From Paramecium tetraurelia (taxonomy: Eukaryota; Ciliophora; Oligohymenophorea; Peniculida; Parameciidae): a stretch of DNA of 64,000 nucleotides. The position numbers were made by a program, and so were the translations under genes. The stretch spans positions 148,274-212,273 of the forward strand of contig NW_001799028.1 in NCBI RefSeq assembly GCF_000165425.1, written 5' to 3'. Positions 49,488 through 62,957 of the stretch are shown here, piece by piece (the stretch's first letter is position 1; the number at the start of each line of letters is the position of its first letter). Under the pieces are notes generated by a model, which was given only the letters and a program-made list of their open reading frames with translations, was not told the DNA's origin and did not search any database.

Positions 49488-51234
49488 TCATTTTATTAGA
49501 GCAGAATACATGACATTTAGATCATAAAGCTTATTTTCCAATTTTTGAGTTGATAATGAAATTATTTCGTTTTCTAAATTCTTTGGTTCAAATTCATTTT
49601 ATATAAACTTCTAAGGATGAAGCGAGAAGTACATGTTAATTTATAATGTATAAATCTGTCTTAAAGTAGCTTCGTCAATGATTTACCTTTTTTTGATTGA
49701 CTTGGTGATTTCATCTATAAATTAAATGTACATTTTGTTAAAGATTTCCTGTGATCTTTTATTTTTCTAATTGGTTTGAACTAATTCAGCTATAATTTGT
49801 ATCTAGGTATGATTAAATGAAATTATTTACAAGTGGATTATTCTAATCAGCTGCTTTTAATTTCACAAATTATGGTAATAATTTTTCATTATAAAATTAG
49901 TTCATTTATTCTTGATTGGTTTTAAAATAGTTTAACACTTTGTAATATTTGGCTTAATCAGTTTAAAACATTTTGATGTCATTCTCCTTGAAATTGATTT
50001 CGCCTGGAGGAAGCTAAAAGTTTAAATGATTATCAATACATTGCTCTGCAAGATTTACAAATAAAAATTATACTCATTTAACAAATACTTAGTTGATGTT
50101 AAACTAAACAATATTTACATAGATTGATTGATTTAAAGTTTCTCTTGTAATGTAAAGAATAGTCGAGTAGTATTATTATTAGAAAATGAGATTATTCTTT
50201 GAACATAATCAAAGTAGTCCTTCATTTCATCAATCTTATTGATCTACTATTCAACCTTTTAATATTTGGTTTGAAAGCTTTCACTATCACTCATATGAGT
50301 AGATGCCATACTCAAATTTTCATTGGTCACAACCTGAAAAGGTGTGTCTTTTGATAAAAATAAGAATAAATCATCCCATCTGATTCTCATTTCTGGATCT
50401 ACCTTTAGCATTTTTGTTAATAAAGTTTTGTAAGACTCATTTATTTGAACTTCTTGAGGAAATTTAAGTGGTTCTGTTGTTATCTTCTTATGCAATCTAT
50501 TTGGATGATTGTCAATAAATGGAACAACTCCATACAGCATTTCATAAAAGATGACCCCCAAAGACCAAATATCAACTTTAGATGAATATTTTGAACTAAC
50601 CATCATCTCTGGAGCCTGATACAAGAGTGTGCCAACAACAGTTTAATCTACGGCTAAATCCATTTCCTCTATTATCTTCGCAAATCCAAAATCTGCTATT
50701 TTAGCTACACCCTTAGAGAATAGTATATTTTCTGGCTTCAAATCTCGATGAAGAGTCTTCAAACTGTATAATGTTTTATAGCCCTCCGCTATTTGACAAA
50801 AGATTTGATAGGCACGTTCTTGGTGCAATTGTCTCTTTTGTTATCGATTCAATAATTTATTTAGGTTTCCCTCCTCGCAAAGCTCTAATATTAAGTTTGT
50901 CGATTGATCACATACAACTACATCTAACATTCTAATTACTATTTAAATTTGATACTTCACAACATGTTCGCTGTCTATATTGCAGTGAATCTCACGTTCT
51001 CTCTTATATAACGTCTTCATTTTTTCTATTGTTTAACCCGGAGAATTAGCAGGCAAACTTTGGAGAACCTTTATGGCCACTTTCTCTTATGCTTTTCCTT
51101 TCACAAAACCTTCAAAAACTTAGGCAAAAGCGCCCTATTTTCAAAATATTCATTACTGCTCCTATCATTTTTTTCTTGTATAAAATATACTTTTCTCCTA
51201 TTGGTTTTGTATCTAAATTTTAAGAACTAAGCAT
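49488..51234 (-). CDS. ULK/ATG1-like protein kinase
   Basis: The kinase domain is intact: IGAGAFAQVFEG (an intron of 22 nt lies within the glycine loop), VAIKVLQ, LHRDLKPENILF, IADFGFAK, and YQAPEMMVSSKYSSKVDIWSLG (APE motif). The activation loop is short. A C-terminal extension of about 250 residues is helical and Asn/Gln/Lys-rich. The kinase core resembles ULK/ATG1 and aurora/CAMK-like kinases; ciliates have large ULK-like families, so a role in autophagy is only a possibility, supported by the nearby ATG13-like gene. Several introns are needed in the C-terminal part, not all resolved. Confidence 0.65.
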
Positions 51235-52008
51235 AGTTTTTTTATTATTTTATAAATATTAATATCTACAAATCGAAATCTCAAATAAATAATTCAAGTT
51301 TGCATAAATGTCTATCTGAGATCTGCGAATGTCCATACGATTTATAAGTAGAATTATTTAAAATTCTAATTACTAACATTTTTTCTGGAATTATTTAAAA
51401 TATATTTTTTAATTGAAAACATACCCCATTCTAGAAAATTAATTTCTATTTTCTAAATTTAAGTGCGAATGAGGCTAGAAACATAATAAACAGAGTATAA
51501 GTTCAAAAGGGTTTAAATATCCTCTTAGCTCTAAATTGAAATAAATTTACAATAAAAATAGGAAAATTTCTGTAAATATACAAATTCCCAAGTTGATTAT
51601 AATAAATGGTAAAGGAAAAATTAAAATTATAGAATTTTGATAAATTTCCTATTCACGTTTAAGAATATGAATTTCTCCCAAATTAATATAAATTATTTAT
51701 AATAGTCTTAAGAACTCATATGATATCTAAAAGAATACATATGTAAAGTATTGCTTAAATATAATAATATGATGAAGGAGGAGATATTAATAAAAATACT
51801 GTGATGCTTTCAATATAGAATCAAAGATACATATAGATAATTCTGTAATTATAACAAATGATAATATTAAGAGGTTATCAAAGTTTTTAATCAAGTTGAA
51901 ACTAGTTTAGTGTGATATTAAAATAATATAGTTATAAAAAATGAAAATTATATTATTATAAAACTTTTGGATATTAATTTAATACTAAATTATACCATTA
52001 TCATAAAT
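51235..52008. other. AT-rich intergenic stretch
   Basis: About 770 bp between the ULK-like kinase start and the end of the second giant gene, both on the minus strand. It must hold the kinase promoter and the giant gene's 3' UTR. I see no coding frame or RNA gene. The length is almost the same as the stretch after giant gene 1 (12,977-13,744). Confidence 0.5.
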
Positions 52009-55000
52009 TCAATAATGGCTACTCTAAAGAAATCTTTGCATAGTTACTTTGTCAGGTTCTTAGAGATCTAGTTTGGTCTCTTTTCTCTAATACCCTTAAG
52101 AATCAATAATTTCACTAATTTTAAATCTTTTGTAATTTTCAATTGATTAATTTTTTTATTCAATTATTCTTTTTGCCAAAGTTATGCCAAACACTCTCAA
52201 TTTTTTGAATGCTTTTTAAACTCTTTCCTTTTCTTAGGTTTTGTTTTTTAGTAGGTTCTTGAAATATCTTGAATGCTGTAAATTTGGTAATTTGGATTTA
52301 ACTATTTCTTTTAATTTATCAAATGCAAATTAATAAGCCTTTGAATACTCTGCTATTATTTTAGTAATTATCTTATACAGGAAAAGAAAATTAAAGAGGG
52401 CCATCATGATAAAAAATAATATTTAAAGTCCAGATATATCTGAAGATTAGGCTAAATATGCTCCAATGGCTAGGCTGATGGTAATCATACATATATTTGC
52501 AGAATAATAATCTAAATTGTTGAGACTACTTAATTTGTAGGGTCTGTAATTGCTATTGAGTTCTTAATAGAGATAAGTGATGAAAAGTACTAGGATACCT
52601 TTAACTGCTATGCTATCCTAATAATAAATCAGAGATAAGATGATTAATTCTTTTTAAACTATCTTTATCAATTCCCAAAAGTAGGCTTCTTCTTTGTATT
52701 CATGATATAAATAACCCCAATGAAGTCGAGTAGATCTTTGATCTTAGACTCTTCTGCATTTATAAAGTCCATATAATAAATAGAATGGGATTAAGATACC
52801 CAAAATTAGTAAAAAAGGTAGACAGAAATAAACCATCCATTTAATGTGAATAATCGTATCATACCGTTCTGATACATTGGCTTGTATCCATTTAAATCCT
52901 GAAATTTACCTATAGGATGCCAATTAAACTAAGCCATCTGCTAAATTGGGAGAGAAATAAAGGTACCCATAAATCAAGGATGTAGTGGGAACACTGGAAT
53001 TGTACGATGCTAATTTAAAATGAGCTGCCATCAAATAGAATCCCAGAAAGAAATTAATATACAGAAAAGGCATGATGATTTGCCATATCATCCTACTATA
53101 TTGAATATCTACATGAATTATATTTACTAAAAAGCAATCAAGAGAATGAGTAACTGTTTATAAAGGATTTCCTACTGCAGATATGGTACGATTCAACTCT
53201 TATGGGAAATTAAGTTAAAATGTAGTTATGGTAACAATGATTTAGAGATAAGTTGTTAACATCTTAATCAATATGCCCGACTATGCTTTATTTAAAAAGT
53301 TTGAGATTCTCATGTTTTTGAATGGCTAACCTCGAGTGTGTTACTCAACTGTTTTTATGTTACCAGAGACTGAGATAACAATAAAGATCATAGTCATGAT
53401 AATTACACCTACAATCATAATTACATTTCTGCCCTGATCCAAACAAGTTCCACAGGTATATTATTCAGTCACTGAAAATGAACCATCTCCTCTGATATTG
53501 TATAAATCACATTATTCACAAAGAGCTCCTAGATGTCCAATATAGCAAGAAGTATCACCTTCATTCCATCCACCATTGCAATTCTTTGGTAAATTGATGC
53601 AATAACTGATTAATTTTGTATCAAAATTAGGTCTCCAATATCCATTCCTTAATTGTATTTAATTATTCTAAACAGCAATAGATGACATATCATCCTTTAC
53701 ATCACACTTTTATGCATTCACTTCTAATGAATAGAGTCCTTGAGTTGAATCACATTGTTCACAAGAGAAATTAGTTATGTTTTTGATTTCCCCAAATTAA
53801 CATTCGAAAGTCTTAACATTAATCCTTAGTTTATAGTTATCATGATAACTTTCAACAAAATATGGATATTCTAAACCAAAAATAGGCACCTTAATTGTCT
53901 CACACATGAATTCAAGTTGAAGTACAATATCTTCTGGTACTTCATTATTAAAATACACAATTAATTCATCTAAATTATAATCTAAAGTATCTGAATTAAA
54001 TTTAATTGAGTTAAGATTTGTGTAATTGTTAGTGAATAATTAATCCTCATCTTCCTTAGAAATATTATATTCTCTGCTCTGAATAGTACATATTGACCTT
54101 TCAATTGATGGATTTAGATTGATAGTCTAATCTCTGTTTAATGTTAATATTCGAAATATCATTTTAGCATTTATGAATACTTAATTCTTCCAATCAAAAA
54201 ATTGATATTTAGATATCGATTGTCCTGTTGGCAATTGAACATATTTAGAATACTTTCCATTGATAAGTTAAAATGGTTAAACCATAATTTCATCAATTTT
54301 CATTGTTTTATTGTCAATATAATTAACTGTATTCAACATAGCCAAATCATCCTTTAATTAAATTGACAATCTTTCAGGATTCGAAGCGATATTATTACCA
54401 TATAAAATAGCTGAATTCTTCTAAAGTATTGTATGAGTTTATTCGTAATTCATCGATAATTAATCTTGAAGATAAATGCCCCCTCCAACATTTGCTCTAT
54501 TATTTACAATCATACTGTTTTCAACTAAAAGAGGTTGGTCTCCTAAGATATACAGAGCTCCACCATTATTTGAAGCATTATTTGATTAAAATGTTGAAAA
54601 TTGTATCATAGTTTTAATTTAGTTCAAATAGAGGCAAGTTCCATCTTTACCAAGATTAAGGAAACATAAATAGTTAGAAATTTGTAGATCATATTGTAAC
54701 TACGACTATATCTCAATCAAGTTTCTTCTACTTAATAATTAGATCCTCTCGACAACTATACACCCTTTTTAACCACAATTTGAGTTTAGTACTTTTATTT
54801 GATTTAGTTATTAGCTATAGGCTTTCCACTCCTGTAAATTTGAATCTTAAAGTTATAGAGAAATCAATCCTGAGTTACAAACCTTACAGTCTACTTATCT
54901 GAGGAAAACAACATACATTTCTAATTAACACTGGAGAGTAGAATATTTGAAAACTATCAATCCTGAATTAGAAACATCTAATTGTTTCCTTAATGATATA

Positions 55001-58000
55001 TACAAACATTGTCCAATCAATTCGTAGTTATCATCATCCTGCTCGAGAGAATTAGGGGCCCTTTAAGATACCATTGGGCATTCATAGAAAGCATCTTATA
55101 CTGTGGATGTTGAATTTGTACAAGTCAGATTTTTAAATTCAAATCCTACAAAAATAAACTCTATGTTGAAGTTACGTAGCCTTATTGTAACATTCTTATC
55201 TATTAATTTAAATTAGATAAATACATAAAACGGGATTTATTGAGATCAATTAATTACTGATATAACTATTTTATATATTTATTGTATCCATATAAATATT
55301 CCTTGTGTTTTACAAATTTAGAAAAGATTCTTGAATTAGGTAATATGAAGATATATTTTACAATGTAAGAGAGGATCCATATTCCACAAAAAATAATGTT
55401 CTATTATTAATTACATAGTATTTTTCAAATTCATTAGCAACTATTGTAAATTTATTTAAAAATTGAAAATAGCCATTTTGAGAGTTTGTAATTTCTAATT
55501 TTTAGATGAAAATAGTTTATTGATCCTCAACTAATCTCGAATAGGATATGAACACAACAGATCCTTGTTATGCATAAATGTCTCTTAGAATAATGTCGCT
55601 TATTGTGAGATTAGTTTAAGAGTTATTAGATTTTAGATACAGAAATCCTCCATATTATCTGCAATGTACATTTTCAACTTTTGTGTTTTTTATGAAAATT
55701 TCAAGAGCTGCTGCAGAAGAACCTTCGATGTAAAGGACTCCTCCTTGTTCAATTTCTTAATAAAACTAGGTCGACAAATTGTAAAATGAGTTATTTTCAA
55801 TTATCATTCGAGATGATCCTTAAGCAAATATAGAGAAACAACCGCCTAATTATCCGATTGAATTGAAGAATTTACTATTAAGTATATTCAATGATTAAAC
55901 CCAAATTTATCCATTTCCAGACAACGATTTTACTTAAAAGACTTTATTGATAATTTTTTAAGTTAAAGGTTGAGTAAATCCCCACAATAAATGAGGTTTT
56001 AAGACATCATAATTAAAGATATTGTTACTTTCGAAACTACAGTTTGTTAATTCAAAAGATTTAGTTACTATTGATAAAATAGTTCCACTACTATTCGTGA
56101 CAATATTATTGTTGAAAATCGAATTCAATAATCGGATTTAACAGTTTGGACAATTAATTAATAGCAGTCCAGTTTATTTTACTAAATCATCTTAAATGTA
56201 TTCGTGGAGAACATTAAGTTGAAATGTTAGATTATTGATTACGATTATACTTTCTTAAAGAGAATCAATTTAAATCAAAGAAGGTGAAAATTATACTTTA
56301 CTTAATAGTAGTAAATTTTATTAAAAAAAAATATTCTCTAAAACAAGATTTTCCAAAATTCTTCTTTGACTCAATAAGGCTGATTGAATCTTGATAATTG
56401 GAAAATTGTATGTTGAAGCCTATATTATTGAGACATTCTAAAATGAAGCATTCTAAAAAGATCCAATATTTATTGAAGAAGGATATAATTGACCTTTAAC
56501 TTATTTTAATTGGCAATTTAAATTCTTATGCAATCCCAAGAACTAAAATTATTCTTACCTTATTTTTCCATTTATTATTGATAAAACCTTTGATTCTTAT
56601 AATGAGAATTCAATTAATCCAAAGCCTCTATTAATGAAAAAGTTGATTATCGAAATCTCGTCAAACTGAATTAAGACTAAAGAAGAATCAATCTGTTATT
56701 AGTTATACTCTAGGGCTTCATCTACTAAATAATTATTAATAAGCTTAATTTCTTCAATTTTAACCCGTTAAATTGAACTCTAATATTTGTTGAATTCAAT
56801 GAATTTAATGACATTATTATATTTATTGTTTTCAAATTAGACATTATTAAATTAGTAATCATAATCCAAATAAGATAATTAGTTCATATTAATAATTCCA
56901 AAGCTACTAGATATAAAAGAATTACTTAGAAACTGTACATTATTTAATAAAGCATCATTGTTCAGAATGAGAATTGTTGAACTATTTATGACTGTTTACA
57001 TTATACTAAAATTTGTTATTTCTATTTCCTTAAAGGATTATAACGCAAAAAAGGTTTTGCTATCAGATATTTCACTCTCGATTTCTATGTTTTTTAATAT
57101 TAAATATCCTGCTGGAGCCAAAGTGTCGATTTAAATAAATGTTATATTGTTGAATTATGAATTTTATACAGTAACTTTATCAAACTCAATCACATCATTT
57201 TCTTACAATTCTATCCGAAATATAATTGAATTTGAAAATTAACAGTTTGTTATTTCTAAATCTTTAAAAATAATAGATTTATTAGCATTTGATCCAGATA
57301 TCGTAAGAAACTAATCTACACTTGTTTAACCAAATGAAATAAGTTTAAGTCCATTGGCAAAGAGGTTTTGTAGATTTTATATTTAAATCTTGAAATAATC
57401 AAAATATGATGGCTCGTATATTTGTTAGATTGTAATTTAATTCAAAGTAATAATTTACGGGAATACACTATCAAAAATAAGGTTTATCTAAGAATTACAA
57501 GGAACACATGCATCAAAAGTAATATTAATTAGTAAAATCTTGTTGAAATTACTGAACTACACTAATTCTTTTATAGATATTACAGTTCCTTAAGGCATTT
57601 CAAAAATTAGTTCAACATTTCTTTCTATAATAAATAATAATTTACATAACTGAGAAAATGTTATTGCAAAATTTTTGACTAAGAATACCAGTAATACTAG
57701 CATTACTAATTAGAACACTAACAACTTTTATTACAATAGATTTAATTTATTTCATATTGGCCAGTGTGTAGAATTCTTCATTTTCAAACTAAAATACATT
57801 TACTTAAATACTTCACCAAATAACATATCAAATGAATTAAAACTTTAGAGATAGGTGTTTCTTTTTTTGAATTCAATTCTACTATCTTCATCTTATAATT
57901 TATTCAAATCATCAAAATAAAGAAATTAATCCTAATATAAATTTAATTCTATAATTAATTATTTATAACATCCATTTCCATTTGAAGTTTATTAACATTC

Positions 58001-61000
58001 TACATATAATCCTAAATCTTTATCATAATAATAACTTTAGTCATCATAACTCTTAACGCATTGATTAGTGTACTTTTAATATTTCTAATTGTTGAATAAT
58101 GGATTAATTGCTTCAATCTCTTAGGCTGACCTTGGCCTACATAACTGACAATTTTCTGGGCATTCAATACATTCATTATTGATAATAGATTATTTTCTTC
58201 CTTTTTAATCCTTAAAGCACTTTACACAATAATATTAATCATCTTTTAATAAGGATTCAATGCAAGAATCTGAAAAATTTTTTATGCATTTATTTTTATA
58301 TTCTCTATATCCATTTTAGCACACTTAACAAACAAATTCATAATCATTTACATTTTAACTCTGAGCATTTAGAGTAAATTAATGAGTATTTGTTATTTCT
58401 ATGTATCTTCTATAAAATGCTCTAACATCTTTTTTCCAATGATCTTTTGAAATAGAATGTTGCTAATAACATTAAATACAATTCAGCTCATATGGACATT
58501 AAATACACTAACCAGACGCTTATTCTGCATAATATCCAGTTTGACACTCTAAACAAAGAAAATAATTTTGAATGTTAGTCTCAAGACAAACCTAACAATA
58601 CATTACTTTTTTGCTGCAGTTTTCAATAAATTCAACAACTTCTTTTTCATACTTATCTGACTTTATACATGATAATAATTCTAAGGTTTGATCACTTCTG
58701 AACTATCCAATCCCTGTATAACAATTTTCAGTATTATCATAATAAATGCATTATTAGCTTCCAAAAACAAATAAATAATTTGGTTCACATTTTGCACATA
58801 ATAATTTAAATTTACTTTAATCAAACTATGGTGTGAAATTGATATCCAGAGAGTTTATAGTATAATCATCATCTAATGTTTAAAATGCATACTCACAATG
58901 AAGAATGTCATTTAATATGCAATTAATACCATCAAGAGAAATTAGGTATTGAGAATCATCAATACATTTCAAACATTTCAAATAACTTTATCCCAGATTA
59001 TCATCATAAGTATCTTTACAAATTTCACAATCACTACCACATTTAATACATGCACCATTTTTAATAGCATATTATTCAATACATGTTTAACACATCAATC
59101 TATTTAATTGATCTCTTTAGCATGAAGTGCAAGACTTAGGGCATGAAGAACAAAAGTAAAAAATTAAGTACATGCCTAATGGACAATCAACACAATATCC
59201 AAAAATATCATATGTCTTACAAATATAATCACTTTTCAAACACAATTAATTATCCATATCAAATAAATAATTATATTTGCATTTTAAAGTAGCTTAAGAC
59301 CCGAGATGGGAATGAGCTGTTTTATGACAGTAACTGTTTATATTTATAGAATACTAACAATAATCTTCGTATTCTGTATATAAATGTATCTATTTATCAT
59401 TCCCAATCAGATAAACATCATTTTAAGCAGGAATCCTCTATTTAAGGACTAAAGTTTCATCATGATATTTTTAAAATATTTATTGATAATCTTATTTACA
59501 TTACTGGGTTTAGATACCATGTTTTTGGATAGAACAAACAATCAACACATTAAATTGATGTAGTTCTCTTCAAAGATGGACTACATTAAATATTAATCAT
59601 ACCATTCTAGACAATCATAATTACTTCCTATCTCATCAGGTAACATAAAATATCCAAAAGGACATTTATCTTCTAACTCTATTGCAATTTCTTCTTGAAT
59701 TATTGAAAAGTATAATTAATTCTCACATTTAATATTACCCTTTTCAACGGAACCTGAGAAACACTCGCATATTTTTAATTCATCCTAATAATATCTATTC
59801 GAATTAGGATCACAAGTTAAGCAATTTTTTTCCAATGGTCCAAAACAAGTCAAACATGTGTAATGGCAATCAACATTAAACAGTTTTTCTTCGTTATAAT
59901 TGTACTGCATCTTAAAATTATAAATTTGAGCATTGAGAAAATTATTATTAATTACATTATTTAAGTTATCTCCACCAAAAAATAGATTAAATTTAGAATT
60001 CGTAAATGTTCCACTAAATATATCATTTCCTAAATTGTCCTTTAAAAGTCCTAATTCATTTGAAAATTTAATGATTAATAACATTCTTTCATCAAAGCTG
60101 CTCCTTCCATACTCATACTAAATAAAATGCCATTCTTATAATCCATCATAATAAAGCTACGAATTTAAATCCTAATACTTTTTTCTTGTCTGTAATACAC
60201 TATAATCAGGATTTGATGATCCTTAAAAAATTAAATCATATTGAGATTGAAATGATTATTAAACTGGCATACCATATGCATCAACATTCACCATCATATA
60301 TGTTTATTCTGGTATATTTTAAGATACAAATACATCCACCTTGAATAATTCATCTCCTAAAGTTTTTTCTTATTCAAAGTTAGAAATCCCCTTTAATTTT
60401 AATAAAGTATATTTTTGATCACTTACAGTTGTCAATGTGTATTTAACCCATCCTTGTATACAATATTTATTTCCATATTGATCGATTAGCATCTATAGAA
60501 CTTGGTTTCCTTCAAATAACTTTAATCCTTGTACAATGTTGATGGTCTATTCAAGTCCTATTTTTTAAGGAATCTAGCATTCATTCATTAGTTCTTAAGT
60601 AATAACATTTGAATAATCAATAGAAGATTTGAATATTAATTTACTTTATATTCCTTTAAAATAGTTAAGATTTAAATTGTTGATCTATATTTTTAGAAAT
60701 AATTACATATCCTTTTCCACCAATTATTATTTCTAAATTTAATAGGTTTTAATAACTAAAGTCTGCTGATTATGCATCCTATTAATTTACTTTAACCATC
60801 ATTTTTTTTTATTAATTCTCCAAAACCACTAAATGAAACACCCATATTCCTTCATATTGTAATGAATTGAAATCAAAAATGAATTTAAAATTCCCCAAAC
60901 CATTTTCTAACAGAAATATATGTTACACTTTTTATTAAACATAATCAAAAGACTTATAACAAACTATTAAATTGTCATTTGTTTCAGTATTTTTTAGTAA

Positions 61001-61285
61001 AAAGAGGAATTCTCCAGTCTAAAGTTCATTAATTTTAAATTCTTCACCAACATTTACATTATCAGTTTGAATTAACAATGGAATGCTGAAAGTCCAAAAT
61101 CCAAATATAAATACATCTCCATTTGACTTATTATCAATTTCTAAGGATTTCATCCATTTTTAGCTACCACTATTTATTATTGCCTCTTGATAAGTACTAA
61201 AGGGGCAAGCCAGAGCATTTTTAATAAAATTAAGGTTTAGTATCAATGTTAAGATGGACAAGAAATAAATTCTGTGATTTAACAT
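52009..61285 (-). CDS. Giant LamG/Cys-rich/beta-helix membrane protein, copy 2
   Basis: A minus-strand paralogue of the gene at 3,695-12,976, with the same order of parts. Start MLNHRIYFLSILTLILN is a signal peptide; LamG-like regions contain YEGIWVFHLVVLEN and ENDGLGNFKF-type strands; the Cys-rich part starts VDCHYTCLTCFGPLEKNCL (59.8 kb); the repeat part runs about 57.8-54 kb; the C-terminal module begins near YTCGTCLDQGRNV (53.45 kb) and contains FWELIKIVQKELIILSLIYY and LDYYSANICMITI, both shared with copy 1. The product ends ...QRFLQSSHY, TGA at 52009-52011. It lacks the intron found at 5116-5137 in copy 1 but shares at least two others. Function unknown; probably a surface protein. Confidence 0.83.
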
Positions 61286-62957
61286 ATTTATTTGTGTCGA
61301 ATTAAAATCTTTAATAAATGAGAATTGAAATCAATCCGGAATAAAGGAAAATAATTACTTATTCTTGAATAGCTCAAAGAATAAGCTAAGATGATCTAAG
61401 ATGATCCAAGATGAATCCTCTTTGATTCTTCATCAATAACATCAAATATCTTTCAGACAATTAAGATTATTTTTAAATATATAATTAATTTGTATTATCT
61501 CAAGATATAATAAGATAATGTTATTTTATGTAAGGATTGGATATAAAAGATTTAATACAATCATTACTATTTAATTCTTATCATCGAATATTCAAATTCA
61601 ATATTTAGATAGCGAAATTGATTAACAAACTAAATCAGTAATTTGAGAAATCATATAACCATTTAAATATTTCTCACAAATCTGAAATAATCAAATCTTG
61701 GAAATTTATTAGACATTATTTATATGTCAATTTATTAATTAATTTAATTATTTGTATAATTGAGATTTTTAATTTGAATATTTTTAAGTTATTTTGTGAG
61801 ATTAGCAAATAGGATGACCAATTCTAGTTATTATTTGTAATTTAACTTCACTCGGAGTCAATTAAGAATAGAACAAAAGATATATAGAGCCTCTTTGTTT
61901 TAGGAGAAGGCGTTTTATAATTGATTATTAGTAAAGGTTATAAGGAAATCATCAAAATTATTATGTATAAATTGCCATTTTTTAAAGCAAAAACTTGGCA
62001 AAATAGGTTTAGTAAATTTAATTACTTTTTATTAAAATTATGATTAAAATGAGAAAAATTCAATCAAAATAAATTAATCAAAGAAAAAATAATGGACTCT
62101 GATTAAAAATCATTTGAAGATTTACAGATATATGTGAAATGTGACTAAATTTGTAAAATAAAAGTAAAATGAGTAAAAGAAAAAAGAGCATTGCAGGTAA
62201 TAAATGTTTTAATCCTCAAATAATTTAATTTCAAATTCTCTATTATCTTTCTATTTAAAAAGCTTAAATATTAATTTGAAGAAATGAACCATAGAATTTT
62301 AGGCAGCATTTCTATCTTTTTAGAGCAGTTATTAAAGACTCTATGCATTGATTGAGAGTTTAAATTGCAAGTTTTCATTTTAAAGAAAGTTGAACTTCTA
62401 AGAAATTAATTTCTTAAAATTAACTGATTTTTATGGATCTTAACTTTCTTAATCAGACATTCCTAAAAGAATATATTAAATAATTTGGAAACTCTACTCA
62501 GACTAATTTAATTCCATTATTATTGTAAAAAAATTGTCAATTGCTTATTTATATTACATGAATAATTGCAATTTTGGGATATGTTTAAATCATATGAAAT
62601 ATAAAATAGCAAATTCTAAAATTTGATTCTAATAAGAGTTTTGAATTAAACTAGCAGTTCTTTTAAAGACTTATCATTAATAGATTTATTCTCCTGACAT
62701 TATAATCACTAACTAATTCATATTAATATTGAAACAGATATATAATATTTTGGATATCTAATTTTGCAACAAAATATCATTATATTTTCTTGACAAAAAT
62801 TATTAAAATAAAAATTTAATGATATAATTTATATAAATAAATTTTAGCTTAACACTTTGTGATACTAGGCTATAAAAGCAAATATAGAAATTATTAATTG
62901 ACATTATATATTAATAACGTTGTTTTTGAAATAACCAATTTTATTACTAATCTTTTA
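61286..62957. other. Gene-poor AT-rich stretch
   Basis: Nearly 1.7 kb without a convincing gene, the longest in the window. At 61,388-61,420 a short direct repeat of an AAGATGATC(T/C) unit is present. A 36-codon frame near 62,169 (MSKRKKSIAGNK...) begins well but ends at TGA and has no extension. The stretch includes the promoter of the giant gene and the 3' UTR of the WD40 gene. No tRNA or structured RNA is recognised. Confidence 0.5.

Noticed and set aside
62169-62280. Short plus-strand frame starting MSKRKKSIAGNK
   Set aside because: It ends after about 36 codons, has no partner exon, and sits in a very AT-rich stretch; not enough evidence for a gene.
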